Part shown: positions 52,660-60,250 of the stretch, piece after piece
Numbering within the stretch: the stretch's first letter is position 1
Layout of the letters: each line of letters begins with the position of its first letter
Origin: Sinomonas sp. ASV486
Lineage (GTDB): Bacteria; Actinomycetota; Actinomycetes; Actinomycetales; Micrococcaceae
Direction of reading: 5' to 3'
Assembly (NCBI RefSeq): GCF_030908215.1
Contig: NZ_JAVFJK010000006.1
Coordinates: 186,001-250,000 of the forward strand
DNA: 64,000 nt
The notes under the pieces: model-generated
What the model saw: only the letters and a program-made list of their open reading frames with translations
The model's database searches: none
Told to the model about the DNA's origin: nothing
Made by a program: the position numbers and the translations under genes

Positions 52660-54057
52660 GTGGATGCGATCGTATACCTCAGAATCAGCCAGGACCGCAC
52701 GGGTGAGCAGGCGGGCGTCGGGCGGCAGCGAGACGCCTGCCTACAACGTTGCGAGGAGCGCGGCTGGACGGTTGTCGCGGTCGAGCAGGACAACGACGTC
52801 TCCGCGGCGGGCAAGCGCCGCCGGCCCGGGTTCGAGGCCATGCTGAACGCGATCGAGAATGGGCGCGCCCAGTTCGTCGTGGCGTGGGACCTCACCCGCC
52901 TACAGCGCAATCGGCGGGACGAACTCCGTCTCTACGAGGCGTGCAAGGCCGCAGAGGCGGGGCTGTCCCTCATCAACGGGCCGGAACTGGACTTCAGGAC
53001 AGCCACAGGGCGCCTCGTGGCCGATCAGCTGGGCTCGCTGGCCAGATATGAGATCGAACTCAAGTCAGACCGCCAGGCGGCCGCACAGGCCCAGGCTGCA
53101 CGCAAGGGGAGGCGTTCGGGTGGACGCCGTCCCTTCGGCTACGAGTCGGACGGACTGAAGGTGCGCGAGGTGGAGGCGCAGGCGATCCGGGAAGGCTATG
53201 CCGCGGTGCTCGCGGGGGAGAGCCTCGGGGAGGTCGCTCGGAGGTGGAACGCCGCCGGCCTCCTGCCCGAGCAGAAGCGCTACGCGGAGGGCCACAAGGG
53301 CAGCGCCTCCCAATGGCGGCGGGACAGCGTTCGCGTAGTGCTCCTGAATCCGCGGAACGTCGCCAGGAGGGCATACAAGGGCGAGGTGGTCGCGGATGCC
53401 GTCTGGCCGCCGATTGTGGACGTCCCCACGTTCGAGGCCGTACGGGCAGTGCTGACCAATCCCGACCGGCGCCGACGGACCGCTACAAGCGCGCGGCGGC
53501 TGCTCTCCGGTGTCGCGGTGTGCGGCCTCTGCGGGGCGACGGTCCATGCAGGGGGCACGACGCGGCCCGGGGTCGCCAACTACCGGTGCTCGGGCTCCAC
53601 GGGCCACTTCGCACGCATGGCCGAGCCTGTGGAGGACTACGTCGCCCGCATCGTCGTCGCGAGGCTGTCCATGGCCGACGCCAGGGAACTCGTGTCATCA
53701 AGAGACCACCCCGACGCCGACCGGCTGCTCGCCGAGTCCAACGGCATCCGGGAGCGGCTCGACTGGCTGGCCGCGCAGTACGCAGTGGGCCAGATCACCG
53801 ATTCCCAGCTTGCCACCGGCACCAAGATCCTCCGGGAGCGCGACGCCGAGATCCAGGCCACCCTGGCCGACGCTGGCAAGGTGGACGTCCTGGGCCCACT
53901 CATCGCCGCGGAGGACGTGCAGGAACAGTGGGACGGGCTCAGTACGTCCTCACAGCGTCGAGCCATCGACACCCTCATGACGGTCACGATCTACCCTCCG
54001 GGAAGGGGCACCCGGACGTTCCGTCCCGAGACCGTGACGATCGAATGGAAGGTCTGA
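52660..54057 (+). CDS. int: Large serine integrase of element 2
   Basis: A 465-aa integrase. Catalytic motif IVYLRISQDRTGEQAGVGRQ, then VSAAGKRRRPGFEAML and VAWDLTRLQRNRRDELRLYEA. The recombinase domain includes GGRRPFGYESDGLKV … RVVLLNPRNVARRAY. The zinc ribbon is CGLCGATVHAGGTTRPGVANYRCSGS. A coiled coil follows. It opens with GTG 52660, five bases after the comM stop, directly at the junction, as expected for an element whose attP adjoins int. Confidence 0.93.
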   Translation: MDAIVYLRISQDRTGEQAGVGRQRDACLQRCEERGWTVVAVEQDNDVSAAGKRRRPGFEAMLNAIENGRAQFVVAWDLTRLQRNRRDELRLYEACKAAEAGLSLINGPELDFRTATGRLVADQLGSLARYEIELKSDRQAAAQAQAARKGRRSGGRRPFGYESDGLKVREVEAQAIREGYAAVLAGESLGEVARRWNAAGLLPEQKRYAEGHKGSASQWRRDSVRVVLLNPRNVARRAYKGEVVADAVWPPIVDVPTFEAVRAVLTNPDRRRRTATSARRLLSGVAVCGLCGATVHAGGTTRPGVANYRCSGSTGHFARMAEPVEDYVARIVVARLSMADARELVSSRDHPDADRLLAESNGIRERLDWLAAQYAVGQITDSQLATGTKILRERDAEIQATLADAGKVDVLGPLIAAEDVQEQWDGLSTSSQRRAIDTLMTVTIYPPGRGTRTFRPETVTIEWKV

Positions 54058-54325
54058 TACTGATCTGGCATCAATCAGCGGCCCGTCAAGTCATGTTCAG
54101 GATGGCTGGGCGGGTCGCTTTCTGCTGCCAGCAATTCGTAGCTATTGCCAGCCACTGCTAGCCGCAATTCCCAAGAATTCCTATTCGGGCTATCCCGCTG
54201 GCTGGCCGGGTAATTGCCTGTTGGTCATCGAACGGCACTTTCATACACTCAAGATAGAGGCGATAAAGAAAAGCTTCGCTTCGGCGGAAAGGCAATTCGG
54301 CCCAGACCGCCCGTTCTAAGGAGTC

Positions 54326-54555
54326 ATGTCCGACCCAAGCCAGCACCCAGCCGGGTCAACCCGGTAAGCAGCCCAGTCAAACTCTTCAGCATCGCCGACG
54401 TGCAGTCGATGTACGGCGTCTCCCGCGGATGGGTCCTTCTACGCATCAAGGACGGATCCCTGACGCCGCTCAAGCTCGGCCGATTCGTCAAGTTCACAGC
54501 GGATGAGGTCTACGGGCTCGTGAAGGGCCCTGACGGCAAGGGGGCCTTCCAGTGA
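54326..54555 (+). CDS. Excisionase-like HTH protein of element 2, with an apparent frameshift
   Basis: The C-terminal 60 residues (KLFSIADVQSMYGVSRGWVLLRIKDGSLTPLKLGRFVKFTADEV) are a MerR/excisionase-type HTH domain. In that frame no good start lies close upstream. AAGGAG followed by ATG 54326 opens SDPSQHPAGSTR in another frame and stops at 54367. A one-base insertion at CCCGG|TAA would fuse the two into a normal 76-aa protein. So the gene is either mutated, misassembled, or uses a recoded +1 shift. It is a good candidate for the recombination directionality factor. The stop overlaps the next gene. Confidence 0.65.
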
Positions 54556-54671
54556 GCGCGGCGGACATTGAGGCCGCCGTCGCCCGTATCGTTGCCCAGG
54601 CCCCGCCGCTGAGCCCCGAGCGCCTGGCCCAGCTCGCCGCGATCCTGCGGACCGCCAAGTCGGGCCGGTGA
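54552..54671 (+). CDS. 39-aa protein of element 2, shared with element 1
   Basis: GTG 54552 overlaps the HTH stop. The sequence SAADIEAAVARIVAQAPPLSPERLAQLAAILRTAKSGR matches the C-terminal half of the 73-aa protein of element 1. Conservation in two independent elements supports it as a real gene; its function is unknown. Confidence 0.65.
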   Translation: MSAADIEAAVARIVAQAPPLSPERLAQLAAILRTAKSGR

Positions 54672-54675
54672 TTAT

Positions 54676-54897
54676 GTGGCAGATGCCGAACAGAACGGAA
54701 GACGTCCTACCGCATGGGGGAACGGTAGGACGTCTCCGACGGTCACCATCGCCAAATGGGCCGATCCAATTGTGCCACGCGACCTCGACACCCTCGCGTA
54801 TGACCGAGGCCTCGCCGACGGGCTAGCCCTAGCCGCGCGCATGGCCCGGGCCGAGGACATGCTGGACCACCTCGCCGACGACGGGGGGCACGCGTGA
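54676..54897 (+). CDS. 73-aa protein of element 2, unknown function
   Basis: GTG 54676 opens ADAEQNGRRPTAWGNGRTSPTVTIAKWADPIVPRDLDTLAYDRGLADGLALAARMARAEDMLDHLADDGGHA, with an amphipathic helical C-terminus. It overlaps the following initiator gene by four bases (GTGA). No recognised domain; its place suggests a replication accessory role. Confidence 0.65.
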   Translation: MADAEQNGRRPTAWGNGRTSPTVTIAKWADPIVPRDLDTLAYDRGLADGLALAARMARAEDMLDHLADDGGHA

Positions 54898-56132
54898 GCA
54901 CCCGCGACGCAAGAGCAGGTGGGGCAGCAGCCCCGCCGCCGGTTCCGTTCCACACATGGTGCACCGCGCTATGGGCCAGTGACCTCGCCCCCACCACGAA
55001 GCTCGTAGGTCTATGCCTGGGGTTCCACGCTGACAACAGGACCGGGCGCAATGCCCGCCCGGGCATCGACGCGCTCGTCACGAAGACTGGCGTAGGCCAG
55101 AGCCAGGTGAGGCAGCACCTGAAGGTGCTCGCGGCGCGCGGGTTCATCGTCCAGGAGACCCGTGGTGTCAACAGGGGCAACCAGGGTGCACGGGCGAGCC
55201 GCTATCGGCTCGCGATCCCGGACCAGGGCGACGTGCAGACCGACACAGGCACCACAGCAGTCCCGGAACCGGGGACGTCCACCACAACCGGCAACCCACT
55301 TCCGGTTGTACCAACGGCACCCGACGACAGCACAACCGCCGGTGGGTCGGCGGTTGTGCCCCCATCCGCAACCGCCGGTGGATCAGCGGTTGCGGATGCC
55401 ACAACCGCCGGTGGACCGACGGTTGTACAACCGCCGGTTTCGGAGTCCACAACAGCCGGTGGACCGGCACCTACCAGCACAGGACCAGCTCATGCTTCTT
55501 TCTCACCTACCAGCTCGAAGACTTTGGGAACGTCACCATCTCCGGAAGTCTCACCAGCGCGCGAGGACGAACACGAACAGGCCGCTGCACACGAAGCCCT
55601 CGAACGACGACGGCCAGGGACCCGGAAGACCGAGCCCGAGGACCACGACCTCGAAGAGACCCACCCCGCCGACACCGCCGACAAGGAGCCTGCCATGTAC
55701 ACCGAACCCGCCGGGTGGGACGACATCCCACCGAACGACGACGAGCCACTCGACCCCGAAGAGGAAGAGCGCCTCAAGCGCCTGCCATGGCGACGCGGAC
55801 GCAGCACCGGCCACCAGCCCGACCACGGCACTCCGTCCTGGATGACCGACCCCCGCATCGACCCCTGGGGCGGCAGCGCCGTCGGCACACCACCGCCGTC
55901 CGGACCAGAACCCGAGACGGCCGGACATCCGACTTCGGAAATTCCGAAGGTCCGGACCTACCCCGAGCCCACCCACGACCAGATCGCCGCAGCCCGCGCC
56001 GACGGCTGGGGCATCGTCGAAGACCAGCAGCCCACCATCCGCACCACCACAGCCGACGAGACCGGCCCAGAAGAGCCCTGGGGACTCATCCCACTCCCCG
56101 AACCCGAGACGACGACACGGAGCACCCGATGA
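54894..56132 (+). CDS. Winged-helix replication-initiator candidate of element 2
   Basis: A 412-aa protein. Residues about 20–105 form a winged-helix domain (WASDLAPTTKLVGLCLGFHADNRTGRNARPGIDALVTKTGVGQSQVRQHLKVLAARGFIVQE), as in helix-turn-helix initiators of phages and satellites. Residues about 125–200 are low-complexity and contain repeated TTAGG peptides, encoded by palindromic iterons (see repeat entry). The remaining half is acidic, Pro/Thr-rich and probably disordered. An initiator role fits its position after int/HTH and the presence of iterons inside the gene, as with lambda O; no replicative ATPase is visible. It could also be a plain HTH regulator. Confidence 0.65.
   Translation: MSTRDARAGGAAAPPPVPFHTWCTALWASDLAPTTKLVGLCLGFHADNRTGRNARPGIDALVTKTGVGQSQVRQHLKVLAARGFIVQETRGVNRGNQGARASRYRLAIPDQGDVQTDTGTTAVPEPGTSTTTGNPLPVVPTAPDDSTTAGGSAVVPPSATAGGSAVADATTAGGPTVVQPPVSESTTAGGPAPTSTGPAHASFSPTSSKTLGTSPSPEVSPAREDEHEQAAAHEALERRRPGTRKTEPEDHDLEETHPADTADKEPAMYTEPAGWDDIPPNDDEPLDPEEEERLKRLPWRRGRSTGHQPDHGTPSWMTDPRIDPWGGSAVGTPPPSGPEPETAGHPTSEIPKVRTYPEPTHDQIAAARADGWGIVEDQQPTIRTTTADETGPEEPWGLIPLPEPETTTRSTR
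55284..55466. repeat. Palindromic iterons inside the initiator candidate (possible origin)
   Basis: Four direct copies of an ACAACCGCCGGTGG-type core start at 55332, 55369, 55401 and 55450. Three are also hairpins: CACAACCGCC…GGCGGTTGTG (55331–55358), TCCGCAACCGC…GCGGTTGCGGA (55365–55396) and ACAACCG…CGGTTGT (55401–55426). An outlying dyad ACAACCGG…CCGGTTGT lies at 55284–55309. Palindromic structure beyond the coding need suggests a DNA-level role. Confidence 0.65.
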
Positions 56133-56470
56133 CCGCCGAACGACCCCTCATCGACCCGGCCAGGCACTGGTCGATGAGCCCGAGATACCGCATCGCCGAA
56201 TGCGTGAACCATCTAGGCGAGGCGAGTTACTGGATCCTGGACACCGAGGGCCCCAGCGAAGTCACCGTACAGATCCCCACCCACGAGCGGCTAGGGAAGC
56301 TCCCCAGGGACATCCGCGACCGGCTCGGCCTGCTGTGCGGCGCCCAGACCCACTCAGGAGCCCCCTGCCGGGCCCGCGTCAACGCATTCGGCACCCACTG
56401 CCCCCGCCACAGCAGCAAGCCAGCACAGGGCAGCCTGCCGCTCGAAGAACAGCAGGAGATGAACCCGTGA
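56129..56470 (+). CDS. 113-aa protein of element 2 with a C-terminal cysteine/histidine cluster
   Basis: ATG 56129 overlaps the previous stop. The N-terminal half (SMSPRYRIAECVNHLGEASYWILDTE) looks like a small alpha/beta domain. The C-terminal part has CGAQTHSGAPCRARVNAFGTHCPRH, a Cys/His cluster of the HGGAP/zinc-binding type seen in phage and plasmid proteins. The larger open frame that starts upstream is a shadow. Function unknown. Confidence 0.65.
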   Translation: MTAERPLIDPARHWSMSPRYRIAECVNHLGEASYWILDTEGPSEVTVQIPTHERLGKLPRDIRDRLGLLCGAQTHSGAPCRARVNAFGTHCPRHSSKPAQGSLPLEEQQEMNP

Positions 56471-56640
56471 ACTACGCTGCCCGCGGCCAAGGCCGCGAAG
56501 CCTCCGAAAACCAAGACCTCCGCGACGAACTCGCCGAGGCACACGCCGACGCCCTGTACTGGCGAACCCTGTACCTCGCCACCAGGGCATCACTGGAAAA
56601 GTTCTACCGTGCCTCCCGCGGCATCACGACGGAGGACTGA
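56467..56640 (+). CDS. 57-aa protein of element 2
   Basis: GTG 56467 overlaps the preceding stop (GTGA). The frame reads NYAARGQGREASENQDLRDELAEAHADALYWRTLYLATRASLEKFYRASRGITTED, a probable single coiled helix. Function unknown; supported by coupling. Confidence 0.55.
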   Translation: MNYAARGQGREASENQDLRDELAEAHADALYWRTLYLATRASLEKFYRASRGITTED

Positions 56641-56643
56641 CCC

Positions 56644-56820
56644 GTGGCCAAGCAGAAGCACGACACCGGAGTCAAGAAGCGCCGCGCACGCGAACTCGAC
56701 GCCAAGATCAAGCAGATCCTCAACAGGGCGGCTGCACACCGCGCATGGGGACGCAGGCAGCGCGCACAAGACGCCGCCCTAGACCTCGACGCCCTACGGG
56801 ACCGCCTCGAACGGATGTGA
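56644..56820 (+). CDS. 58-aa basic protein of element 2
   Basis: GTG 56644 opens AKQKHDTGVKKRRARELDAKIKQILNRAAAHRAWGRRQRAQDAALDLDALRDRLERM, three bases after the previous stop. It is highly basic and helical and could bind nucleic acid. No family recognised. It closes the leftward coupled run that began at the HTH gene. Confidence 0.55.
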   Translation: MAKQKHDTGVKKRRARELDAKIKQILNRAAAHRAWGRRQRAQDAALDLDALRDRLERM

Positions 56821-56881
56821 GTCCGACCCCTTATGCAGGGTTCGGGTTGAGGTCAGAGATCCGGAGCAATCCGGGGGGGCG

Positions 56882-57823
56882 CTACATCATACCGATCGCG
56901 TGCTGCGTGAGGGCCGTGAACGCATCAACGGCCCACTGCACGGTGCCGGTCGCAGCAAGGTCGGCAAGCTTTGCGACGAGGCCCTTGATGATGCCAGTAC
57001 GAGGACTCTCCTGCTGTATCTCCTCGTCAAGGTCATCGACCACACCGCGTGCCTCGGCCTCGGCGTCTCGGGAGATGCCCATCGACGACGAGTTCAACAG
57101 CGCCCGCGCCGAGTCGATAACCTTGGCAACCTCATCGACTTGGTTCTGCGTCAGAGTGTTCGACTGGTTCACATGACTGCTGGCGACCGAGAGGTTCACA
57201 CCCTGCGAGCCGGTGACATTGATGTTGTTCACTGTGATTCCTGCCCCTGTGAGTGCAGCACTTGCCGACTGCACCGTCTCGACTGCGTCAATCCCCGCCG
57301 ATGTAATCGATGGTCGCAACAAGCTGCCGACATACGTGCGGTGTCCCTTGATGTACCCCTTCTCAAGCAGCCAGTCAGCCGCCCTGCGAACCTCGTCCTC
57401 GGTGTACTGCGAGCCGAGGTAGCTGGAGGTCGGCGACAACAGGAAGTCCTGGACTCCCGAAGGCGCTGAGCCCGAAAGGTTGGCCTCGTAGAGCCATCGA
57501 AGCAAGGCGTCCCGAGCCTCTTTGTAGCGGCGCACCGGGTCCGTTTGGAGTTGCTGGAACTCCCGTGCGGCATCGATGCCCGGTTGCTTCAGCACCACCG
57601 ACCCGATCCCCGAATACGTGGGCCAGAACTCGATCCAGCCTCTGGACTGAAGGGCCTCCAAGTCACCCCCGAGGCTTGAATCTGTGAATCCCCAACGTGA
57701 TGGGTCGGCTTCCAGGTCCCCGATCTCGACCTGGTGGTCCACGGTGGGTTCGAATCCGCCCAGGACTGTCATGAGATGCAACTGCCGCAGGCCTGAACCC
57801 GACTGAGCGAGTGCTTCGATCAT
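56882..57823 (-). CDS. Minus-strand 313-aa cargo gene of element 2, unknown function
   Basis: The only minus-strand gene of any size in the visible part of element 2. The N-terminal two thirds looks helical with winged-helix-like segments (DLEALQSRGWIEFW, RRAADWLLEKGYIKG). Residues about 200–230 contain a polar Asn/Ser/Val repeat (ITVNNINVTGSQGVNLSVASSHVNQSN). A coiled segment and an amphipathic C-terminal helix follow (GLVAKLADLAATGTVQWAVDAFTALTQHAIG). This layout resembles N-terminal sensor plus C-terminal effector proteins of abortive-infection or conflict systems, but no family was assigned. Opposite orientation and isolated transcription favour accessory cargo. Confidence 0.6.
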   Translation of the reverse strand: MIEALAQSGSGLRQLHLMTVLGGFEPTVDHQVEIGDLEADPSRWGFTDSSLGGDLEALQSRGWIEFWPTYSGIGSVVLKQPGIDAAREFQQLQTDPVRRYKEARDALLRWLYEANLSGSAPSGVQDFLLSPTSSYLGSQYTEDEVRRAADWLLEKGYIKGHRTYVGSLLRPSITSAGIDAVETVQSASAALTGAGITVNNINVTGSQGVNLSVASSHVNQSNTLTQNQVDEVAKVIDSARALLNSSSMGISRDAEAEARGVVDDLDEEIQQESPRTGIIKGLVAKLADLAATGTVQWAVDAFTALTQHAIGMM

Positions 57824-58075
57824 GCTCTACATTCCCCCTAAGTGAGTGCGATGAGGCCCACCATAGCCCAACCCATCGCCCGCCCAGCCGCCCACCCGCC
57901 GCAGTGCTCGAATGCCGCGCCCAGGCGTGCGCGCGCGTGTGCGAACGCGAATCATTCTCACCCTGTGGCGTCGTGTTGGGGTACTCCCGAATGCAACGCG
58001 GTATTCCAACAAAGCTATGCGGTGCAGTAGGGCCAATTACTGGATTGCGCGACACGTGAGGCGTAGACTTAAGAC

Positions 58076-58669
58076 ATGATGCAACAGGCGAAGGGTCAGA
58101 CCGTCGCGTACATCCGCGTCAGCACCCTCGACCAGAACCCCGTACGCCAGTTCGAGGCCGTCGGCGAAGTGGACCGCGTGTTCGAGGACCGTATCTCCGG
58201 CGGCAGCCGTGACGGCCGTACAGCCCTCCAGGAGATGCTCGGCTACATCCGCGCCGACGACCTCGTGCGGGTCGCTTCAATGGACCGGCTGGCCCGCTCA
58301 TTGATCGACCTCAAGGCGATCGTCGGCGAGATCGTGGCCAAGGGTGCCGCAGTGCAGTTCGTCAAGGAGCGCCTCACGTTCGAGCCCGGCGCCGAGGACA
58401 AGTTCGCTGTCTTCCAGCTGCACGTGCTGGGCGCAGTGGCAGAGCTTGAGCGCTCACTGATCAAGGAGCGACAGGCAGACGGCATCAAGGCAGCCAAGGC
58501 ACGCGGCGTGTACAAGGGCCGAGGTCGAGCACTCAAGCCAGCACAGCTCACAGAAGCCCGCCAGCTCATCGCTGACGACCTCCCCAAGGCCGAGGTGGCC
58601 AGGAGGCTCGGCGTGGACCGTTCGACCCTGTACCGGGCGCTGAGCAGGGCCGAGAGGGAGCCCCTGTGA
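58076..58669 (+). CDS. Resolvase/invertase-type serine recombinase of element 2
   Basis: A 197-aa small serine recombinase: catalytic TVAYIRVSTLDQNPVRQFEAV, then DRISGGSRDGRTALQEML and SMDRLARSLIDLKAIV. The C-terminal HTH reads PKAEVARRLGVDRSTLYRAL. It is the third serine recombinase in this region and is too small to be a phage integrase. Possible roles are dimer resolution, DNA inversion, or a remnant of a transposon. No inverted-repeat ends were found beside it. It is divergent from the minus-strand cargo gene. Confidence 0.9.
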   Translation: MMQQAKGQTVAYIRVSTLDQNPVRQFEAVGEVDRVFEDRISGGSRDGRTALQEMLGYIRADDLVRVASMDRLARSLIDLKAIVGEIVAKGAAVQFVKERLTFEPGAEDKFAVFQLHVLGAVAELERSLIKERQADGIKAAKARGVYKGRGRALKPAQLTEARQLIADDLPKAEVARRLGVDRSTLYRALSRAEREPL

Positions 58670-58865
58670 GGGGCCACCCCCAGGGTGGGGGTACCTGCCC
58701 GGCCACAGAACCCCCACCGGCACGGAGCCCCCACGGGCCAGCCAGGGCCCCAGGGGTGGGGGGTGGAATCTATCCGGAGTGGTGCCGCCAACCCGGACTA
58801 CCCCCTCGACGTGTACGCCACGTGCGCGCGTAGCCCGAGGTTTTCATCGAACAACTAGGAGTTTT

Positions 58866-59423
58866 GTGAGCGAAGAGGTTGAGAAGCGTCCACCGTGGAG
58901 TCGTGCACCGTTCGCGAAGGGCCACACGAAGTCTGTGCAGCACGGCGCCCGCAGTGAGCGCATGTTGGCGCCGTTGGCCGCGGAGATCGAGGCGGAGGCG
59001 CGGGCGAGCAGTGACTGGCCGGCCCATCTCGACGATGCGAGGTACTCCGCCGAGGTCGCGAGCTGGTGCTGGAGCGAAGCGGTGTGCGCGAGGCTCAGGG
59101 AGTTCTTGGCCGGGTCGGACCCGTTGGAGTGGCTCCAGGAGACCCAGGACACGGACGAGAGCGTCCAGGTGTCCGAGGGTGGCAGCAGTCGCCGTCGCGC
59201 GCGGACGGTGAGGCAGCAGAGCGCGCTTGAGCAGCTGGGCAGGTGGGAGCGCACAGCGGGGCAGCGGCGTGCGGCGCTGGGCTTGACGCCGGTGAGCGCC
59301 GCGAAGCTTAGCCGCGACTTGATGCTGGCGAGGAAGTCCGCCTCCGGCATGGACATGGCGAGGCTGATAGAGCAGGCGCAGGCTGAGGATCTTGGGGAGG
59401 TGGAGTCCGGTGACGCCGAGTGA
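58866..59423 (+). CDS. Terminase small subunit-like protein of element 2
   Basis: A 185-aa protein. GTG 58866 follows AGGAG. The start SEEVEKRPPWSRAPFAKGHTKSVQHGARSERMLAPLAAEI and end WERTAGQRRAALGLTPVSAAKLSRDL match the general pattern of actinophage terminase small subunits, which recognise packaging sites. The GC-rich, hairpin-forming spacer upstream (58670–58860, with ACCCCC-AGGGT-GGGGGT) is where such a protein could bind. No large terminase follows, so packaging would depend on a helper. The next gene overlaps its end. Confidence 0.72.
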   Translation: MSEEVEKRPPWSRAPFAKGHTKSVQHGARSERMLAPLAAEIEAEARASSDWPAHLDDARYSAEVASWCWSEAVCARLREFLAGSDPLEWLQETQDTDESVQVSEGGSSRRRARTVRQQSALEQLGRWERTAGQRRAALGLTPVSAAKLSRDLMLARKSASGMDMARLIEQAQAEDLGEVESGDAE

Positions 59424-59646
59424 GGCCCTCCAGCTCGTGCTGGACCTCGCGGCGGCGTTCGACCGTGACGACCTGCCGTCGGTGAGGCTCCTGCTGGCGG
59501 CCCGGTCGCGCGATGAGCTGGCGTTCGTGCTGCTGTCCGCGGTCCAGGTCGCCATGAAGGTTTCCCTGGACCTGGCCGAGGAGCCGGTGGGTCCGATGGG
59601 CCCGATGCTGGCCGCCGTCGAGGTCTTGCGGGAGGCCATGGAATAG
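59410..59646 (+). CDS. 78-aa protein of element 2
   Basis: GTG 59410 lies inside the terminase-like gene's end, giving a 14-base overlap. The frame reads TPSEALQLVLDLAAAFDRDDLPSVRLLLAARSRDELAFVLLSAVQVAMKVSLDLAEE, helical and hydrophobic without a membrane segment. No function recognised; it is a tight partner of the terminase-like gene. Confidence 0.6.
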   Translation: MTPSEALQLVLDLAAAFDRDDLPSVRLLLAARSRDELAFVLLSAVQVAMKVSLDLAEEPVGPMGPMLAAVEVLREAME

Positions 59647-59702
59647 GGAAATTCACGCGCACGCCTGGCAGGAGCCCTTTTTTGCGGCTGGGCGACCCAG
59701 AA

Positions 59703-59909
59703 TCAGGCTTCTCCCGGCTTTTCAGGGCAGGGGTGGTGTGATTGCCTTAATAGGGGGGTCGAATCGCTCTGCGGGGCTCCTGTGGCTTTTCTCCTCGCGA
59801 GGGTGCTGACCCGATCAGCGAGGCCCATGGCGAATTCGTCCAGCTCGTCCTCGGACATCTCGTCGATGTCCTTGTCCGGCCGGAGGAAGAACCGCTCGTT
59901 CTCAGCCAT
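59703..59909 (-). CDS. 68-aa minus-strand protein of element 2
   Basis: AENERFFLRPDKDIDEMSEDELDEFAMGLADRVSTLARRKATG… is acidic at the N-terminus and basic later. It is the second minus-strand gene in the visible part. It might be a small regulator. The support is modest: good length and composition, no close ribosome site. Confidence 0.45.
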   Translation of the reverse strand: MAENERFFLRPDKDIDEMSEDELDEFAMGLADRVSTLARRKATGAPQSDSTPLLRQSHHPCPEKPGEA

Positions 59910-60053
59910 GGTGGCTGTCCCTTATCTTCGATAGCACCCTATTAGCATAATTGAGTTTCCTCCCATTCGCTCATACAATTGAGACCGGAAGCAATTCCCC
60001 CGAACCGACCCCCCTCTTGGAGTTATGTGGCCCCTTCCAAACTGAAGATCACC

Positions 60054-60081
60054 AAGCCGGAGACAAGCGTCTCCGGCTTTT
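60054..60081 (+). terminator. Rho-independent terminator upstream of the late-looking genes of element 2
   Basis: AAGCCGGAGAC – AAGC – GTCTCCGGCTT gives a perfect 11-bp stem followed by TT. It stands directly before the ribosome site of the gene at 60101, so it may act as an attenuator for the protease-containing run or end a short upstream transcript. Confidence 0.8.
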
Positions 60082-60100
60082 GCGCGCCTGGGAGGCCGTG

Positions 60101-60250
60101 ATGCAGGTTGACCTCGACCCCAAGACCTACGAGCGGATCAAGATGATCGCCCGTCGCGAGGACCGCCTCATCAAGGGCGTCGTGCGGCGCGCCATCGAGG
60201 CGGCTTACCCCGAGGACGCAGAGGAGGCCCGCGATGACGGCGATCGCTGA
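60101..60250 (+). CDS. 49-aa ribbon-helix-helix-like protein of element 2
   Basis: ATG 60101 follows GGGAGG. The sequence QVDLDPKTYERIKMIARREDRLIKGVVRRAIEAAY fits a CopG/Arc-type ribbon-helix-helix DNA-binding domain. A longer open frame upstream crosses the terminator and is not used. It overlaps the next gene. It is likely a local repressor. Confidence 0.7.
   Translation: MQVDLDPKTYERIKMIARREDRLIKGVVRRAIEAAYPEDAEEARDDGDR

Noticed and set aside
52658-52846. ATG 52658 frame (62 aa) as the first gene of element 2
   Set aside because: It is out of frame with the integrase and has shadow composition; GTG 52660 gives the integrase catalytic domain directly.
55284-55466. CRISPR-like array in the initiator gene of element 2
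   Set aside because: Units are palindromic with irregular 32–49-base spacing, inside an open reading frame; iterons fit better.
58076-58669. Insertion sequence or Tn3-type transposon around the small recombinase
   Set aside because: No transposase, terminal inverted repeats or target duplications were visible beside it.
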